Assembly: GCA_944389895.1 (NCBI GenBank)
Contig: CALXOA010000052.1
Span: forward strand, 1-64,000
Direction of reading: 5' to 3'
DNA length: 64,000 nucleotides
Source of the DNA: an uncultured Victivallis sp.
GTDB taxonomy: Bacteria > Verrucomicrobiota > Lentisphaeria > Victivallales > Victivallaceae
The position numbers and the translations under genes were made by a program. Positions 1 to 7,867 of the stretch are shown in pieces (position 1 is the stretch's first letter; every line of letters begins with the position of its first letter). The notes under the pieces were generated by a model that ran no database searches, was not told the DNA's origin, and worked only from the letters and a program-made list of their open reading frames with translations.

Positions 1-84
1 GGACTGATCGACCGCAGGGAACCGGTGGATGCCCCCACCGGACACTCCGAACGAGGCACCTTCAAAGTCATGTACCGCCAGTAA
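1..84 (+). CDS. C-terminal fragment of an unidentified protein (cut by window edge)
   Basis: Frame 1 is open from base 1 to a TAA at 82-84 and encodes 27 residues ending in GTFKVMYRQ. The 5' part lies outside the window, so no start can be assigned. The frame ends immediately before a GC-rich hairpin that also follows the stop of the facing gene, which supports this as a true gene end. The tail is too short to name a family; no membrane segment or catalytic motif is visible in it. Confidence 0.55.
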   Translation, partial: GLIDRREPVDAPTGHSERGTFKVMYRQ

Positions 85-85
85 T

Positions 86-108
86 CCGGGCGCCATCCGG
101 CCGCCCGG
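86..108. terminator. Bidirectional hairpin between two convergent genes
   Basis: Arms CCGGGCG (86-92) and CGCCCGG (102-108) form a perfect 7 bp stem with a 9 nt loop. The hairpin lies exactly between the stop codons of the two facing genes (84 and 109). There is no U-tract, so termination efficiency is uncertain. Confidence 0.5.
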
Positions 109-999
109 TTATCGACGGCCGGGGCGAATCCCCACAGATGGCCGTCCCCCCGTCGCGCCCCCCGCCGGCCGGCCGCCGACACCAAGCCCGGCTCCCGGCC
201 TCACCTCCGGGCGCGGCTGCGGCCGCACGTCGGGACGCTGAGGCGGACGCGGCGGACGCGGCGGATTCCACTCCGGAGGACGCGGGCGCGGCGGGCGCGG
301 CGGATGATTCCAATCCGGGCGCGGCGGACGCGGCGGCTGCCACGGCGGAGCGTAACCGCCCCAATACCACCAGACCGGGTAGTAACTGCCCCCGAGGTAA
401 TAACCGATGTAGTTGCTGTAACCATCCTCATCCGCATAAACCGTCACACTGTTGCCGCGCTTGAAATCAATCCCCTCTACGGCATTGTCGGAACCGTTCT
501 CCGCCCGGGGCGAGGCATTCGCAGCTCCCCCCTGCTCGGCAAATTCGCTGTAGATGTCGAGATACCGGCTGAGCAGCTCAGCCGCACTTTCGGCAGAACC
601 GCAGAAGACCGCCAGCGGGCTCTCGCCGGGTTGCCGCAACTTGACTCCGGCGGGGTAGATGATTCCCTGCCAGCGGCTGCCGACCGGAAGCTTCAACGCG
701 TCGATCACCAGCCGGCCGGAAAGCGCCGGAAGACGACCGGTACGATCCTCAACCACCTCGACGATCGTGCCGCCGGTCGGAGTATTTCTGATCGCGTTTA
801 CCGTCACGCTGCGCTGCCCGGCGGTGACCAGTGAAACGATCTCTTCGTCTGTAACCTCGGCATCACCGCCGCGCAGACGATCCCGCAGGCGTCCAATGAT
901 CTCCTCGCGGCGCGCCTCAGAATCCCCGGAATCCGCCATCGAAACAACGGCACCGGAAATCAGCAGCGCAGGAATCAGCAGAAAATGCGGCAGTCTCAT
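109..999 (-). CDS. Secreted protein with proline/arginine-rich C-terminal repeat region
   Basis: The 296-residue product begins MRLPHFLLIPALLISG, a plausible Sec signal peptide ending near VSMAD. A globular middle part of about 170 residues has no recognised domain. A Tyr/Gly/Trp-rich stretch (YSNYIGYYLGGSYYPVWWYW) follows, then about 90 residues of low-complexity PPRPPRP-type repeats. The start is the ATG at 997-999, behind GGAGGAGGG. A longer frame reaching 1062 is rejected because its start falls between the -35 and -10 of the promoter at 1045-1073. The extended basic tail could bind the wall, outer membrane or a polyanion, but this is inference. Function is unknown. Confidence 0.7.
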   Translation of the reverse strand: MRLPHFLLIPALLISGAVVSMADSGDSEARREEIIGRLRDRLRGGDAEVTDEEIVSLVTAGQRSVTVNAIRNTPTGGTIVEVVEDRTGRLPALSGRLVIDALKLPVGSRWQGIIYPAGVKLRQPGESPLAVFCGSAESAAELLSRYLDIYSEFAEQGGAANASPRAENGSDNAVEGIDFKRGNSVTVYADEDGYSNYIGYYLGGSYYPVWWYWGGYAPPWQPPRPPRPDWNHPPRPPRPRPPEWNPPRPPRPPQRPDVRPQPRPEVRPGAGLGVGGRPAGGATGGRPSVGIRPGRR

Positions 1000-1044
1000 C
1001 AAAGCACCCTCCTCCGGCAGAAATTTCGTTTTCCCTCTGACACC

Positions 1045-1073
1045 AGTATAAATCAAAACCAACGTTTTGTCAA
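1045..1073 (-). promoter_or_regulatory. Near-consensus sigma70-type promoter for the secreted Pro-rich protein
   Basis: Read on the minus strand, TTGACA (1073-1068) is followed by a 17 bp spacer and TATACT (1050-1045). The expected start of transcription is near 1038, giving a leader of about 40 nt before the ATG at 999. Confidence 0.75.
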
Positions 1074-1083
1074 GCGGTGCGGA

Positions 1084-1112
1084 TTGAAATATGATCAGAG
1101 AGTATCTAAATT
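1084..1112 (+). promoter_or_regulatory. Promoter candidate for the comEC operon
   Basis: TTGAAA (1084-1089), a 17 bp spacer and TAAATT (1107-1112) predict a transcription start at about 1119-1120. That coincides with the GTG chosen as the comEC start, so the message may be leaderless. Confidence 0.5.
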
Positions 1113-1119
1113 ATCCGGT

Positions 1120-3333
1120 GTGAAGATACGCTGGAACAATCTTTTCGGGCGTCTCCCGCTCCGGCCGGAACCGGCGCTGGCCGGGGGGAGCCTCTTCGCC
1201 GCCGCCGTGCTGACGGTGGGGAACTCCTCTCCGGGAACAGCCGCTCTGCTGCTGATCGCGGGCTGTGGGGCAGCGTTTCTGCTGCTGGTGAAACGTTCCG
1301 CCGCCGCGGTAACCGCCGGACTCCTGCTGGTGACATCAAGCGTACTGATCCGGGAGACCGGCTTCTTCGCTCCGCACGACTGCCGCCGGAGCCTGCCGGA
1401 ACGGGATGTTCATGCCACAGCCCGTCTCCGGATCACGGATCCACGCCTGACCGGTGTTCCCGGCATCCCGCCGCCCGGCCTGATCCGGGCGGAACTGCAA
1501 TCCTGCATATTGCATGGAGAGACCACCGCCATCCCGCTCACGGGAACCGTTTTCCTGTCACCGCCTCACGGTTCGCCGCAACAACTCCATTACGGAGAAG
1601 AGGTTTCGGGGACAGGAACCTTCGAGAGGCCGGCCCCGGGACCGGTCCGGAGAACCCCGGCCGGCCTGATCCCGTTTCCATCGGGAGCCGATTTCGCCGC
1701 CTACCTGGCCGGCCGGGGCGCAGACCGGATTTTCCGGGCCGACCGGCTCGAAACGGCAGGAGAATCGCCCGGCATCCTCGGACATCTGATCCGGGTACGG
1801 GACGCAATCCTCGAGCGGGCGCTTGCCGGGGTGAAACGGGACTCCACCCGCCGTCTTGCCGCGGCACTCTTCTTCGGGGCAACCGGCGGTCTCGACGCAA
1901 CGACCCGCCGGGAGTTCATCGATGCCGGAGCAATCCACCTGTTCAGCGTCAGCGGGATGCATGTGGCGATTCTCGCGGGGGTTCTGCTGACCGGGCTGCG
2001 TATTCTGCCGCCGCGGATCCGCTATCCGGCACTGCTGGCAATCCTCGGGGGATATGTGGCAACCACCGGTGCGAATGCTCCGGCCACCCGTGCCTTCTTC
2101 ATGATCGCAGTCTGGGCATTGCTGCGGATGGCTCTCTTCTCCACGCCAGCCGAAAACGTACTCTGCCTTGCCGCAGCGGTACTGGTGATCCTCACACCAC
2201 CGCTGGTCGCCGATCTCGGTTTTCAGTACTCTTTCACCATCACTCTGATTCTGATCCTGACTGCCAGAAGGTTCCGCGAGCTGAATGCGCTCTTCAGCGA
2301 ACGATTCCGGTTCATGCCGGGCGGACCGGCCACCCGCCGTCGGGAGAGAAGACAGCGCAGGCTGTTATCCGTCGGATTCGCCGCGGCGGGATGTATTGCG
2401 GCCTTCCTCGGCGGCGCCGGAATCTCGCTCTATTCTCAGGGGTTGCTTCTGCCCGGCTCGATCGTCGCCAATCTGCTGTTGATTCCGGTAATTTCAATTC
2501 TTTTTCCGCTGCTCGGATTCAAACTCGTTTTCGGCAGTCTCCTGTCATCGGCGGATCACCTTGGCGCGGAACTCCTCGACTTCGGATTCCGCCTTCTTGA
2601 GGGTGTCACCCGGTTCGCGGCCGACACCTTCGACAACCTCGCCGCGCTCCGCCCCGGAGTCGTGGGCCTGCTGCTCTTTTACGCCGGATTGCTCGCTCTG
2701 CTGACCGCCCGGTCGCGCCGCATTGCCGCCGCCGGAGGCGCCACAACGGTGCTGATCATGACAGCCTGGATCGCACTGGTCCGTTTCGAACCGCCCGTAT
2801 TGCTGGCCGGCTACGGAGGCAGGGCGGAACTTCCGTTCGCAGTCATCGCGGAACCGGCCCGCAACATCGCCTTTCTGTTGAATGCGCCGGATCGCGATTC
2901 AACCCGAGCCATCGTCGATTTTCTGCGCCGCCGCGGTGTTACCCGGCTCGAAGAAGTGAGCCTGTCCCGCTATCGCAACGCCTGCATCGCGGGTCTGCCA
3001 CTTCTGGCCACCCTGTTGCCGATCGGCCGGATCAGCCTGCCCGTTCCCGACCGTTTCGGCTGGCGGGCACTTGACCGTCTCGAACTCGAGTTGCCTGACG
3101 CTCGGTACGTTCCGTATGCCGGCGGCAACCGGACGATCTGGCACATTATCGATCAAAAAAACCGTTTCGAGATTGAATATTTCAATCCGGGGTCTATGTT
3201 TAACCTCCGTATGAGCATGGATGAATGTGACGCGGGCTGGCGGGTGACGATCCACCGTCCGGACAACCCGGAACTGATCCGGCTCCTCACTTACGGTAAC
3301 GTTCTGGAGATCTGGGAACATGAGTTCCGTTGA
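1120..3333 (+). CDS. comEC: ComEC/Rec2-family DNA-uptake channel protein with degenerate C-terminal MBL region
   Basis: ComEC forms the inner-membrane channel that imports single-stranded DNA during natural transformation. The product (about 737 residues) has hydrophobic segments near the N-terminus. The family's competence-domain signature is present as FSVSGMHVAIL near residue 275, followed by multiple membrane helices to about residue 545. The last 175 residues sit where many ComEC proteins carry a metallo-beta-lactamase nuclease-like domain, but the HxHxDH metal motif is absent; the corresponding region reads LSRYRNACIAGL. The start is uncertain: no good SD precedes the GTG at 1120, and upstream ATGs run into the divergent gene. 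The stop overlaps the glycosyltransferase start by 14 nt, indicating an operon. Confidence 0.8.
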   Translation: MKIRWNNLFGRLPLRPEPALAGGSLFAAAVLTVGNSSPGTAALLLIAGCGAAFLLLVKRSAAAVTAGLLLVTSSVLIRETGFFAPHDCRRSLPERDVHATARLRITDPRLTGVPGIPPPGLIRAELQSCILHGETTAIPLTGTVFLSPPHGSPQQLHYGEEVSGTGTFERPAPGPVRRTPAGLIPFPSGADFAAYLAGRGADRIFRADRLETAGESPGILGHLIRVRDAILERALAGVKRDSTRRLAAALFFGATGGLDATTRREFIDAGAIHLFSVSGMHVAILAGVLLTGLRILPPRIRYPALLAILGGYVATTGANAPATRAFFMIAVWALLRMALFSTPAENVLCLAAAVLVILTPPLVADLGFQYSFTITLILILTARRFRELNALFSERFRFMPGGPATRRRERRQRRLLSVGFAAAGCIAAFLGGAGISLYSQGLLLPGSIVANLLLIPVISILFPLLGFKLVFGSLLSSADHLGAELLDFGFRLLEGVTRFAADTFDNLAALRPGVVGLLLFYAGLLALLTARSRRIAAAGGATTVLIMTAWIALVRFEPPVLLAGYGGRAELPFAVIAEPARNIAFLLNAPDRDSTRAIVDFLRRRGVTRLEEVSLSRYRNACIAGLPLLATLLPIGRISLPVPDRFGWRALDRLELELPDARYVPYAGGNRTIWHIIDQKNRFEIEYFNPGSMFNLRMSMDECDAGWRVTIHRPDNPELIRLLTYGNVLEIWEHEFR

Positions 3334-4507
3334 ATCGCGAAAAAAATTGAAGATCTGTCACGTCATCACCCGGATGATCGTCGGTGGAGCACAGGAAAAT
3401 ACGCTTTATTCGGTAATCGGCCACCTTGAGCGCGGTCATGAAGTGGTACTCGCAACCGGCCCCTCTCCGGGCCGGGAGGGAAAACTTCTCGGTCACATTG
3501 AGCGGCCCGATTTCGAGATCTTCGAGCTCGAAAATCTGGTCCGTGAGATCGATCCGGTCAACGACATCAAGGCGTTTTTCGCCCTGCGGAACTTTTTCCG
3601 GGAAAGAAACTTCGATGTTGTACACACCCACACCTCAAAAGCCGGAATCATCGGTCGCGCGGCCGCCCGGGCGGCCGGAGTTCCCGTCGTCGTCCACACG
3701 GTGCACGGGCAGGCGTTTCACCCCTACGAGAAACCGTGGAGGAATTTCCTGTACAAGGCGGCGGAACGTTTCGCCGCCCGGTGCAGTGACCGGATCTTCG
3801 CCGTCGCACAGGCGATGATCGACCAGTGCGTCGCCGCCCGGATCGCTCCGCGCGAACGTTACAAAGTCATCTACAGCGGCATGGACACCCGGTTGTTCGC
3901 CGAGGCGAAGCGGGAACAGACCCTCCGCAGGGAACTCGAGATTCCTCCCGATGCCCGGGTGATCGCGACGGTTGCGCGATTGTTCCGGCAGAAGGGATAT
4001 GAGTATGTGATCCCCGCAGCAGCGGATCTCATCGCCGAATTCCCGGATACCCACCTGCTGATGATCGGTGACGGGCCGATGCGCTTCGAGCTGGAACGTC
4101 AGATCGCCGACCTCGGCTTCTCCGCCAATGCCCATTTCGCCGGGCTGGTTCCGCCGGGGCAGGTTCACCGCTACATCGCTCAAGCCGATCTTCTGTGGCA
4201 TCTGTCGCTGCACGAAGGACTGCCCCGTTCGGTGGTACAGGCGCTCGCCGCCGGCATTCCGGCGATCGGATTCCGGCTTGACGGAACCCCGGAGGTGGTG
4301 ATCGACGGGGAAACCGGTTTCTGCACCGCACCGGAGAATATCGGAGAGGTCGTCTCGCGCAGCCGCGAAATCTGGCTCGATCCCGCGCTGGCACGCCGGA
4401 TGGGCGAAAACGGTCGGAAAAAGGTCGTCGAACAGTTTGACTGGCACCGCATGTGCGACATTCTCGAAGAGGAATATTATGATCTCCTCCGTCGCAAAAC
4501 TCCATGA
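3320..4507 (+). CDS. Family 4 glycosyltransferase (GT-B fold)
   Basis: The 395-residue product is a cytoplasmic or membrane-associated glycosyltransferase that would move a sugar from a nucleotide donor onto a cell-surface glycan or lipid. The N-terminal Rossmann half contains RMIVGGAQENTL and DVVHTHTSKAG. The C-terminal half has the donor-binding features of GT4: VARLFRQKGYEYVIPAA near residue 210, a GDGP turn, and the HEGLPRSVVQALAAGIP signature with its EX7E-type acid pair near residue 300. The coding frame begins inside the comEC end and its 3' end overlaps larE by 29 nt, so the three genes are probably co-transcribed. Acceptor specificity cannot be read from sequence. Confidence 0.88.
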   Translation: MSSVESRKKLKICHVITRMIVGGAQENTLYSVIGHLERGHEVVLATGPSPGREGKLLGHIERPDFEIFELENLVREIDPVNDIKAFFALRNFFRERNFDVVHTHTSKAGIIGRAAARAAGVPVVVHTVHGQAFHPYEKPWRNFLYKAAERFAARCSDRIFAVAQAMIDQCVAARIAPRERYKVIYSGMDTRLFAEAKREQTLRRELEIPPDARVIATVARLFRQKGYEYVIPAAADLIAEFPDTHLLMIGDGPMRFELERQIADLGFSANAHFAGLVPPGQVHRYIAQADLLWHLSLHEGLPRSVVQALAAGIPAIGFRLDGTPEVVIDGETGFCTAPENIGEVVSRSREIWLDPALARRMGENGRKKVVEQFDWHRMCDILEEEYYDLLRRKTP

Positions 4508-5261
4508 CATACTTGAAGCCTGCGGCAGAGTGGCGATCGCTTTCTCAGGCGGTTGTGACAGCGCGGTACTGGCCGAAGCGGCTCGAAGGACTCTCGGCGC
4601 CGACAATGTGCTGTTGCTGATCGCGGTGTCGGTTCTGTTGCCGCGTTCGGAACTGCGCCGGGCGGAAAGCTGTGCCGCTGGACTCCGGCTGGAGAAGATC
4701 GAGTTCGACCCTCTGAGTCATCCGGAGGTCGCCGCCAACACCCCGCAGCGCTGTTACTTCTGCAAGAAAAATCTGTTCAATACCCTGCTCGTTTGCAGCA
4801 CGGCAGCCGGATTCCCCACGCTTGCCGACGGTACCAACGCCGACGATCCCGGTGATTACCGCCCGGGCCTGCGGGCGGCCGACGAACTCGGCATTCTCCA
4901 CCCGTTCCTGGAAGCCGGGATCACCAAACGCGAAGTGCGCGCCCTCGGTCGGGAATGGGGCGTTCCGGTCTGGAACCTTCCGGCCGCCGCCTGCCTCGCC
5001 AGCCGGATTCCCACCGGGACGCCGCTGACCGCAACAGCATTGCACCAGGTGGAACAGGCCGAGAATCAAATAAGAGAACTCGGCTTTTCCGGCTTCCGGG
5101 TCCGCCACCTCGGGGACGCCGCCAGGCTCGAACTACGTCCGGAGGAGCTGGAGGAGGCCGCAAAACTTCACAGCCTGCTGGAAGAGCGGCTGCACCAAGC
5201 CGGATTCAGCAGCTTTGAAACGGCCCCCTACCGCACCGGCTCAATGAACGGATCGCGCTGA
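4479..5261 (+). CDS. larE: LarE-type ATP-dependent sulfur transferase (three-cysteine form)
   Basis: LarE adds sulfur to the pyridinium dicarboxylate precursor of the nickel-pincer cofactor used by lactate racemase and relatives. The 260-residue protein has the PP-loop SGGCDSAVL (residues 23-31), RCYFCKK (Cys92, Cys95) and AACLASRIPTGTPLT (Cys172). Family members with one cysteine sacrifice it; members with all three are reported to carry a [4Fe-4S] cluster, so a catalytic form is inferred here. The ATG at 4479 is preceded by GAGGAA and lies within the glycosyltransferase gene. LarB and LarC are not in the window. An N-type ATP pyrophosphatase of other function is the main alternative, but the cysteine pattern favours LarE. 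Confidence 0.87.
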   Translation: MISSVAKLHDILEACGRVAIAFSGGCDSAVLAEAARRTLGADNVLLLIAVSVLLPRSELRRAESCAAGLRLEKIEFDPLSHPEVAANTPQRCYFCKKNLFNTLLVCSTAAGFPTLADGTNADDPGDYRPGLRAADELGILHPFLEAGITKREVRALGREWGVPVWNLPAAACLASRIPTGTPLTATALHQVEQAENQIRELGFSGFRVRHLGDAARLELRPEELEEAAKLHSLLEERLHQAGFSSFETAPYRTGSMNGSR

Positions 5262-5301
5262 ACGAGCCCCTGTGCCACATCGTCTTACGGCGCACGATTA
5301 C

Positions 5302-5334
5302 AAAAAACGGGTGACGAAACCAGCTCGCCACCCG
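5302..5334 (-). terminator. Intrinsic terminator of the GspG-like gene
   Basis: On the minus strand a 10 bp stem (CGGGTGGCGA with TCGTCACCCG, one G-U pair) encloses a 7 nt loop and is followed by six T. It lies 21 nt after the stop of the pseudopilin gene ending at 5355. Confidence 0.8.
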
Positions 5335-5354
5335 CCCGTTCTGTGCAATTCTCA

Positions 5355-6035
5355 TCAATCCCAGCTGGTGATGTCATCGGTGCCCTTGGCTCCGTCATTC
5401 ACCCGGGCATTGTTTCCATCATCGTCGCTGCCGTTGGGGCCGATCGAATAGACCGCGGACTTGACCGCGAGCCGTTTCGTATCATCTCCGGGATAGGGAA
5501 TCCTTTCAGAATAATCGGTGTTGATCATCACGAAATAACGATTCCCCCACGGATCCAGCCACAGATACTGCGCATTGTCCGTGCTGTCGTAATCCTGACT
5601 GGGATCATATTTCGGCCGGGGATCGAGGAATTTCATCTTCCTCTTGTTCAGGCTCGGCTCAAAACCGCTCTTCCCGTTGCCGGGATCCGAAAGCTCCGCA
5701 ATGAAAGCGTCGTAGACATCGGCTGTGGAACTGTCGTCGCCCCCGAAAATCACATAACTGCATCTGTTGCCGGCCGCCTCTGTCCCCGCGGTGGTGATTC
5801 CGACACTCTGGCCGCCCCACTCGACATTGCTGCCGTTCACCTTGGCCATCGTATTGTAGGTGCTTTCCAGCTGTTTCAGCGCCAGCTGAATCGCCGCGAT
5901 ATCGGATTTCGCAGTGGTGATCCTCCCCTGCAGCTGGGCCGACATCACCGCGGGCAGAATCAGGCCGGCCAGAACACCGATGATGACGATAACGACCAGC
6001 AACTCGATCAAAGTAAAGTAATTACGCCGTTTCAT
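5355..6035 (-). CDS. GspG-like type II secretion pseudopilin
   Basis: The 226-residue protein opens with a class III prepilin signal (MKRRNY before FTLIELLVVIVIIGVLAG), the hydrophobic helix that packs pseudopilins into a short periplasmic filament. The residue before the predicted cleavage site is Tyr, not the usual Gly; Glu+5 is kept. The C-terminal part has the LDPWGNRYFV motif typical of the major pseudopilin GspG and lacks the H-x9-DG tail of the other three pseudopilins here. It is longer than classical GspG (about 140 residues) because of an insert near residues 70-150. No other type II secretion genes adjoin it. It diverges from a second pseudopilin gene 225 bp away and ends at a strong terminator. 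Confidence 0.8.
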   Translation of the reverse strand: MKRRNYFTLIELLVVIVIIGVLAGLILPAVMSAQLQGRITTAKSDIAAIQLALKQLESTYNTMAKVNGSNVEWGGQSVGITTAGTEAAGNRCSYVIFGGDDSSTADVYDAFIAELSDPGNGKSGFEPSLNKRKMKFLDPRPKYDPSQDYDSTDNAQYLWLDPWGNRYFVMINTDYSERIPYPGDDTKRLAVKSAVYSIGPNGSDDDGNNARVNDGAKGTDDITSWD

Positions 6036-6172
6036 GAAAAATTGTTCCTATCTTCTCTGATGGTTATCCCCCGTAGTGCATGTACCTGTTAGTTATAGTA
6101 GATGATTTTACGGTTTTTTCAATCGTGAAAGCATTTTTTTTATGAAAAAACGGCGGAAAACAGATGTTGGAC

Positions 6173-6201
6173 TTGACAAAACGCGGCCAATCCACTAAGT
6201 T
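6173..6201 (+). promoter_or_regulatory. Promoter candidate for the pseudopilin at 6261
   Basis: TTGACA (6173-6178) and TAAGTT (6196-6201) are separated by 17 bp. The predicted transcription start is near 6208, about 50 nt before the ATG. Confidence 0.55.
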
Positions 6202-6260
6202 TATGAAGCAGGGATATGTTCCCGGAATTATGCAATCTGCCGCGAGAAAGGGCTTAGGAA

Positions 6261-6950
6261 ATGAAAAACATGCGTCATAGTTTCACCATCATCGAGTTGC
6301 TGACCGTGATTGCGATCATCGCCATTCTGGCCGGTCTGATCATGCCGGCAGTCGGCCGCGCCCGCGTTTCAGCCAAAGCGGCGGCCTGCAGCAGCAATCA
6401 GCGCCAGACCATCGCCGCGATCAAAATGTGGATGAACGACTCCGATCAGTTCCTGAAATCGCTCACGAGTGAGCCGTACTGGAGCGAAATCCTGGTGGGG
6501 AAAACCGACAACGGCAAGAATTATCTCGGCGATTACAGCGTAATGCGCTGCCCCGGAATCATCTACGACTACAAGGCAAACGCCGATGCCCCGGAACGGA
6601 CCTACGGACTGGTTTACACAACCAAGGCAAATTCAAAAGGATTCGACTTCCGCGGCACGAAACTTCTCCAGACCGCGGGGAAAGATCCGGTCGCCTCGAA
6701 CATGTTGATTCTGGGGGGGTGTTCCGCGACCGAAAGCAACAATGTCCTGACACCGAACAATCTTCTGAATCTGAACAGCTCCGGCGGTAACGGCAGCCCC
6801 GCCCAGGCTCATGCGAAGGTCGCCAACTTCTTCTTTCTGGACGGTCATGTTGAACCTTTGAACAACGACGAGGCAAAAACGAAGTTTTATCCGCTGCAGG
6901 ATGAGTCCGCGGCGGCCAATTTGGCGGCGACATTCGTCGTCCAGCACTGA
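6261..6950 (+). CDS. Prepilin-type protein with H-x9-DG C-terminal motif
   Basis: The 229-residue protein has the signal MKNMRHS followed by FTIIELLTVIAIIAILAG, with Ser at -1 and Glu at +5. The downstream domain is of the Lentisphaerota/Planctomycetota type and ends with AHAKVANFFFLDGHVEPL, which fits H-x9-DG. Such proteins are processed by a prepilin peptidase and sit in the envelope. Their role is not established; they are not recognisable classical GspH, I, J or K. TAGGAA precedes the ATG. The gene diverges from the GspG-like gene and is followed 40 nt later by an AhpD-like gene, possibly in the same transcript. Confidence 0.8.
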   Translation: MKNMRHSFTIIELLTVIAIIAILAGLIMPAVGRARVSAKAAACSSNQRQTIAAIKMWMNDSDQFLKSLTSEPYWSEILVGKTDNGKNYLGDYSVMRCPGIIYDYKANADAPERTYGLVYTTKANSKGFDFRGTKLLQTAGKDPVASNMLILGGCSATESNNVLTPNNLLNLNSSGGNGSPAQAHAKVANFFFLDGHVEPLNNDEAKTKFYPLQDESAAANLAATFVVQH

Positions 6951-6990
6951 TCGGGAAACAGCGGGTTCCGACCCGGGAAGGAGAATAAAA

Positions 6991-7368
6991 ATGGCAGGAG
7001 TAAAACTCTACAACAAGACCGGAGATGCCAAGGCGGTCAAGATTCAGGAAGGGATCGCGAAGAAATTCGGTTTTGTTCCCGAAGTGTTTCAGGCGATGGG
7101 AAGGAACGGGGAGTTCCTCGAAACCGCGATGAAAATCGCCGACGTCGCCGGCAGAGGACTCGATCCGAAAACCAAGGAGCTGATCATCATCGCAGTCAGT
7201 GCGGTCAACGGGTGCGAATATTGTCTTGACGCTCATCGTTCCGCCGCGCTGGCCGCCGGTGTCACCGATGAGGAGATCACCGCCGCCATCGAGGTCGCAG
7301 CATCGATCAGCCTCTACAACAACTTCAACAAAGCGATCAGCCTCAAATCCGACCTCAAGCGCAAATAG
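6991..7368 (+). CDS. Carboxymuconolactone decarboxylase / AhpD-like protein
   Basis: The 125-residue product is an all-alpha AhpD-fold protein. The redox motif CEYCLDAH, a C-x2-C with a nearby His, matches the active site of alkylhydroperoxidase AhpD, which reduces peroxides with electrons from a disulfide partner. Length and the LDPKTKELIIIAVSAVNGCEY-type core agree with the family. The ATG at 6991 follows GGAAGGAG. A longer upstream frame is rejected because it overlaps the pseudopilin. A rho-independent terminator follows at 7402. No AhpC partner is adjacent, so the substrate is unknown. Confidence 0.85.
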   Translation: MAGVKLYNKTGDAKAVKIQEGIAKKFGFVPEVFQAMGRNGEFLETAMKIADVAGRGLDPKTKELIIIAVSAVNGCEYCLDAHRSAALAAGVTDEEITAAIEVAASISLYNNFNKAISLKSDLKRK

Positions 7369-7401
7369 GGGAAATCCGTTCTTTCTGCGTGAGAGGCTCA
7401 A

Positions 7402-7429
7402 AGGACCGGTTCAACACCGGTCCTCTTTT
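7402..7429 (+). terminator. Intrinsic terminator after the AhpD-like gene
   Basis: A perfect 9 bp stem, AGGACCGGT (7402-7410) and ACCGGTCCT (7416-7424), has a TCAAC loop and is followed by CTTTT. It overlaps the stop codon of the convergent GNAT gene, so it may serve both strands. Confidence 0.75.
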
Positions 7430-7866
7430 GTTGCTCCGCCATCGGTATTGACGGGAAACTTCCATAATGTGAAGCCGGGTTGCCGTTCAAACCCGAGTCC
7501 GCGGTAGAAACTTTCGGTACCGGGTTCCCCGACCAGACCGATCCAGTCGACGCCACGGCGTTCAAGTTCGCGCGCCAGCCGCATCACGATCTCGCCGCCG
7601 ATCCCGCGCCGGCGCCATTGCGGGTGGACGGCGATGTCCTGAATGTAGCCATCGGAAGCACCGTCCGACAACGCACGACCGCAACCGATCAGCCGTCCGC
7701 TTCCGCTGTCGAAAGCGGCGATGAATACCGCCGAACCGGCGATCATTCCCGGCAGGAAATCCGCCGGTTCACCGGCCGGAATCCAGCCGGCGAAGACATA
7801 CAACTCCGCCAGCTCCGCCAGCCGGACGGAATCGAGCGCGGTTGCGAAACGGTACTCCACCGACAT
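7411..7866 (-). CDS. GNAT-family N-acetyltransferase
   Basis: The 151-residue protein is a single GNAT domain, which transfers an acetyl group from acetyl-CoA to an amine. The acetyl-CoA-binding motif A is seen as IQDIAVHPQWRRRGIGGEI, with the Q/R-x2-G-x-G/A element, and motif B as FYRGLGFERQ. The ATG at 7866 is 1 nt from the nhaD stop, implying translational coupling. An upstream GTG at 7878 is possible but would overlap nhaD. It is the last gene of the icd - EIIA/CBS - nhaD run. The substrate is unknown. Confidence 0.8.
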   Translation of the reverse strand: MSVEYRFATALDSVRLAELAELYVFAGWIPAGEPADFLPGMIAGSAVFIAAFDSGSGRLIGCGRALSDGASDGYIQDIAVHPQWRRRGIGGEIVMRLARELERRGVDWIGLVGEPGTESFYRGLGFERQPGFTLWKFPVNTDGGATKEDRC

Positions 7867-7867
7867 C

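Noticed and set aside
29-464. Plus-strand open frames at the left edge (70 and 108 codons)
   Set aside because: They are shadows of the repetitive proline-codon region of the minus-strand gene.
1000-1062. Longer N-terminus for the Pro-rich secreted protein
   Set aside because: It would start between the -35 and -10 of its own promoter and would bury the signal peptide.
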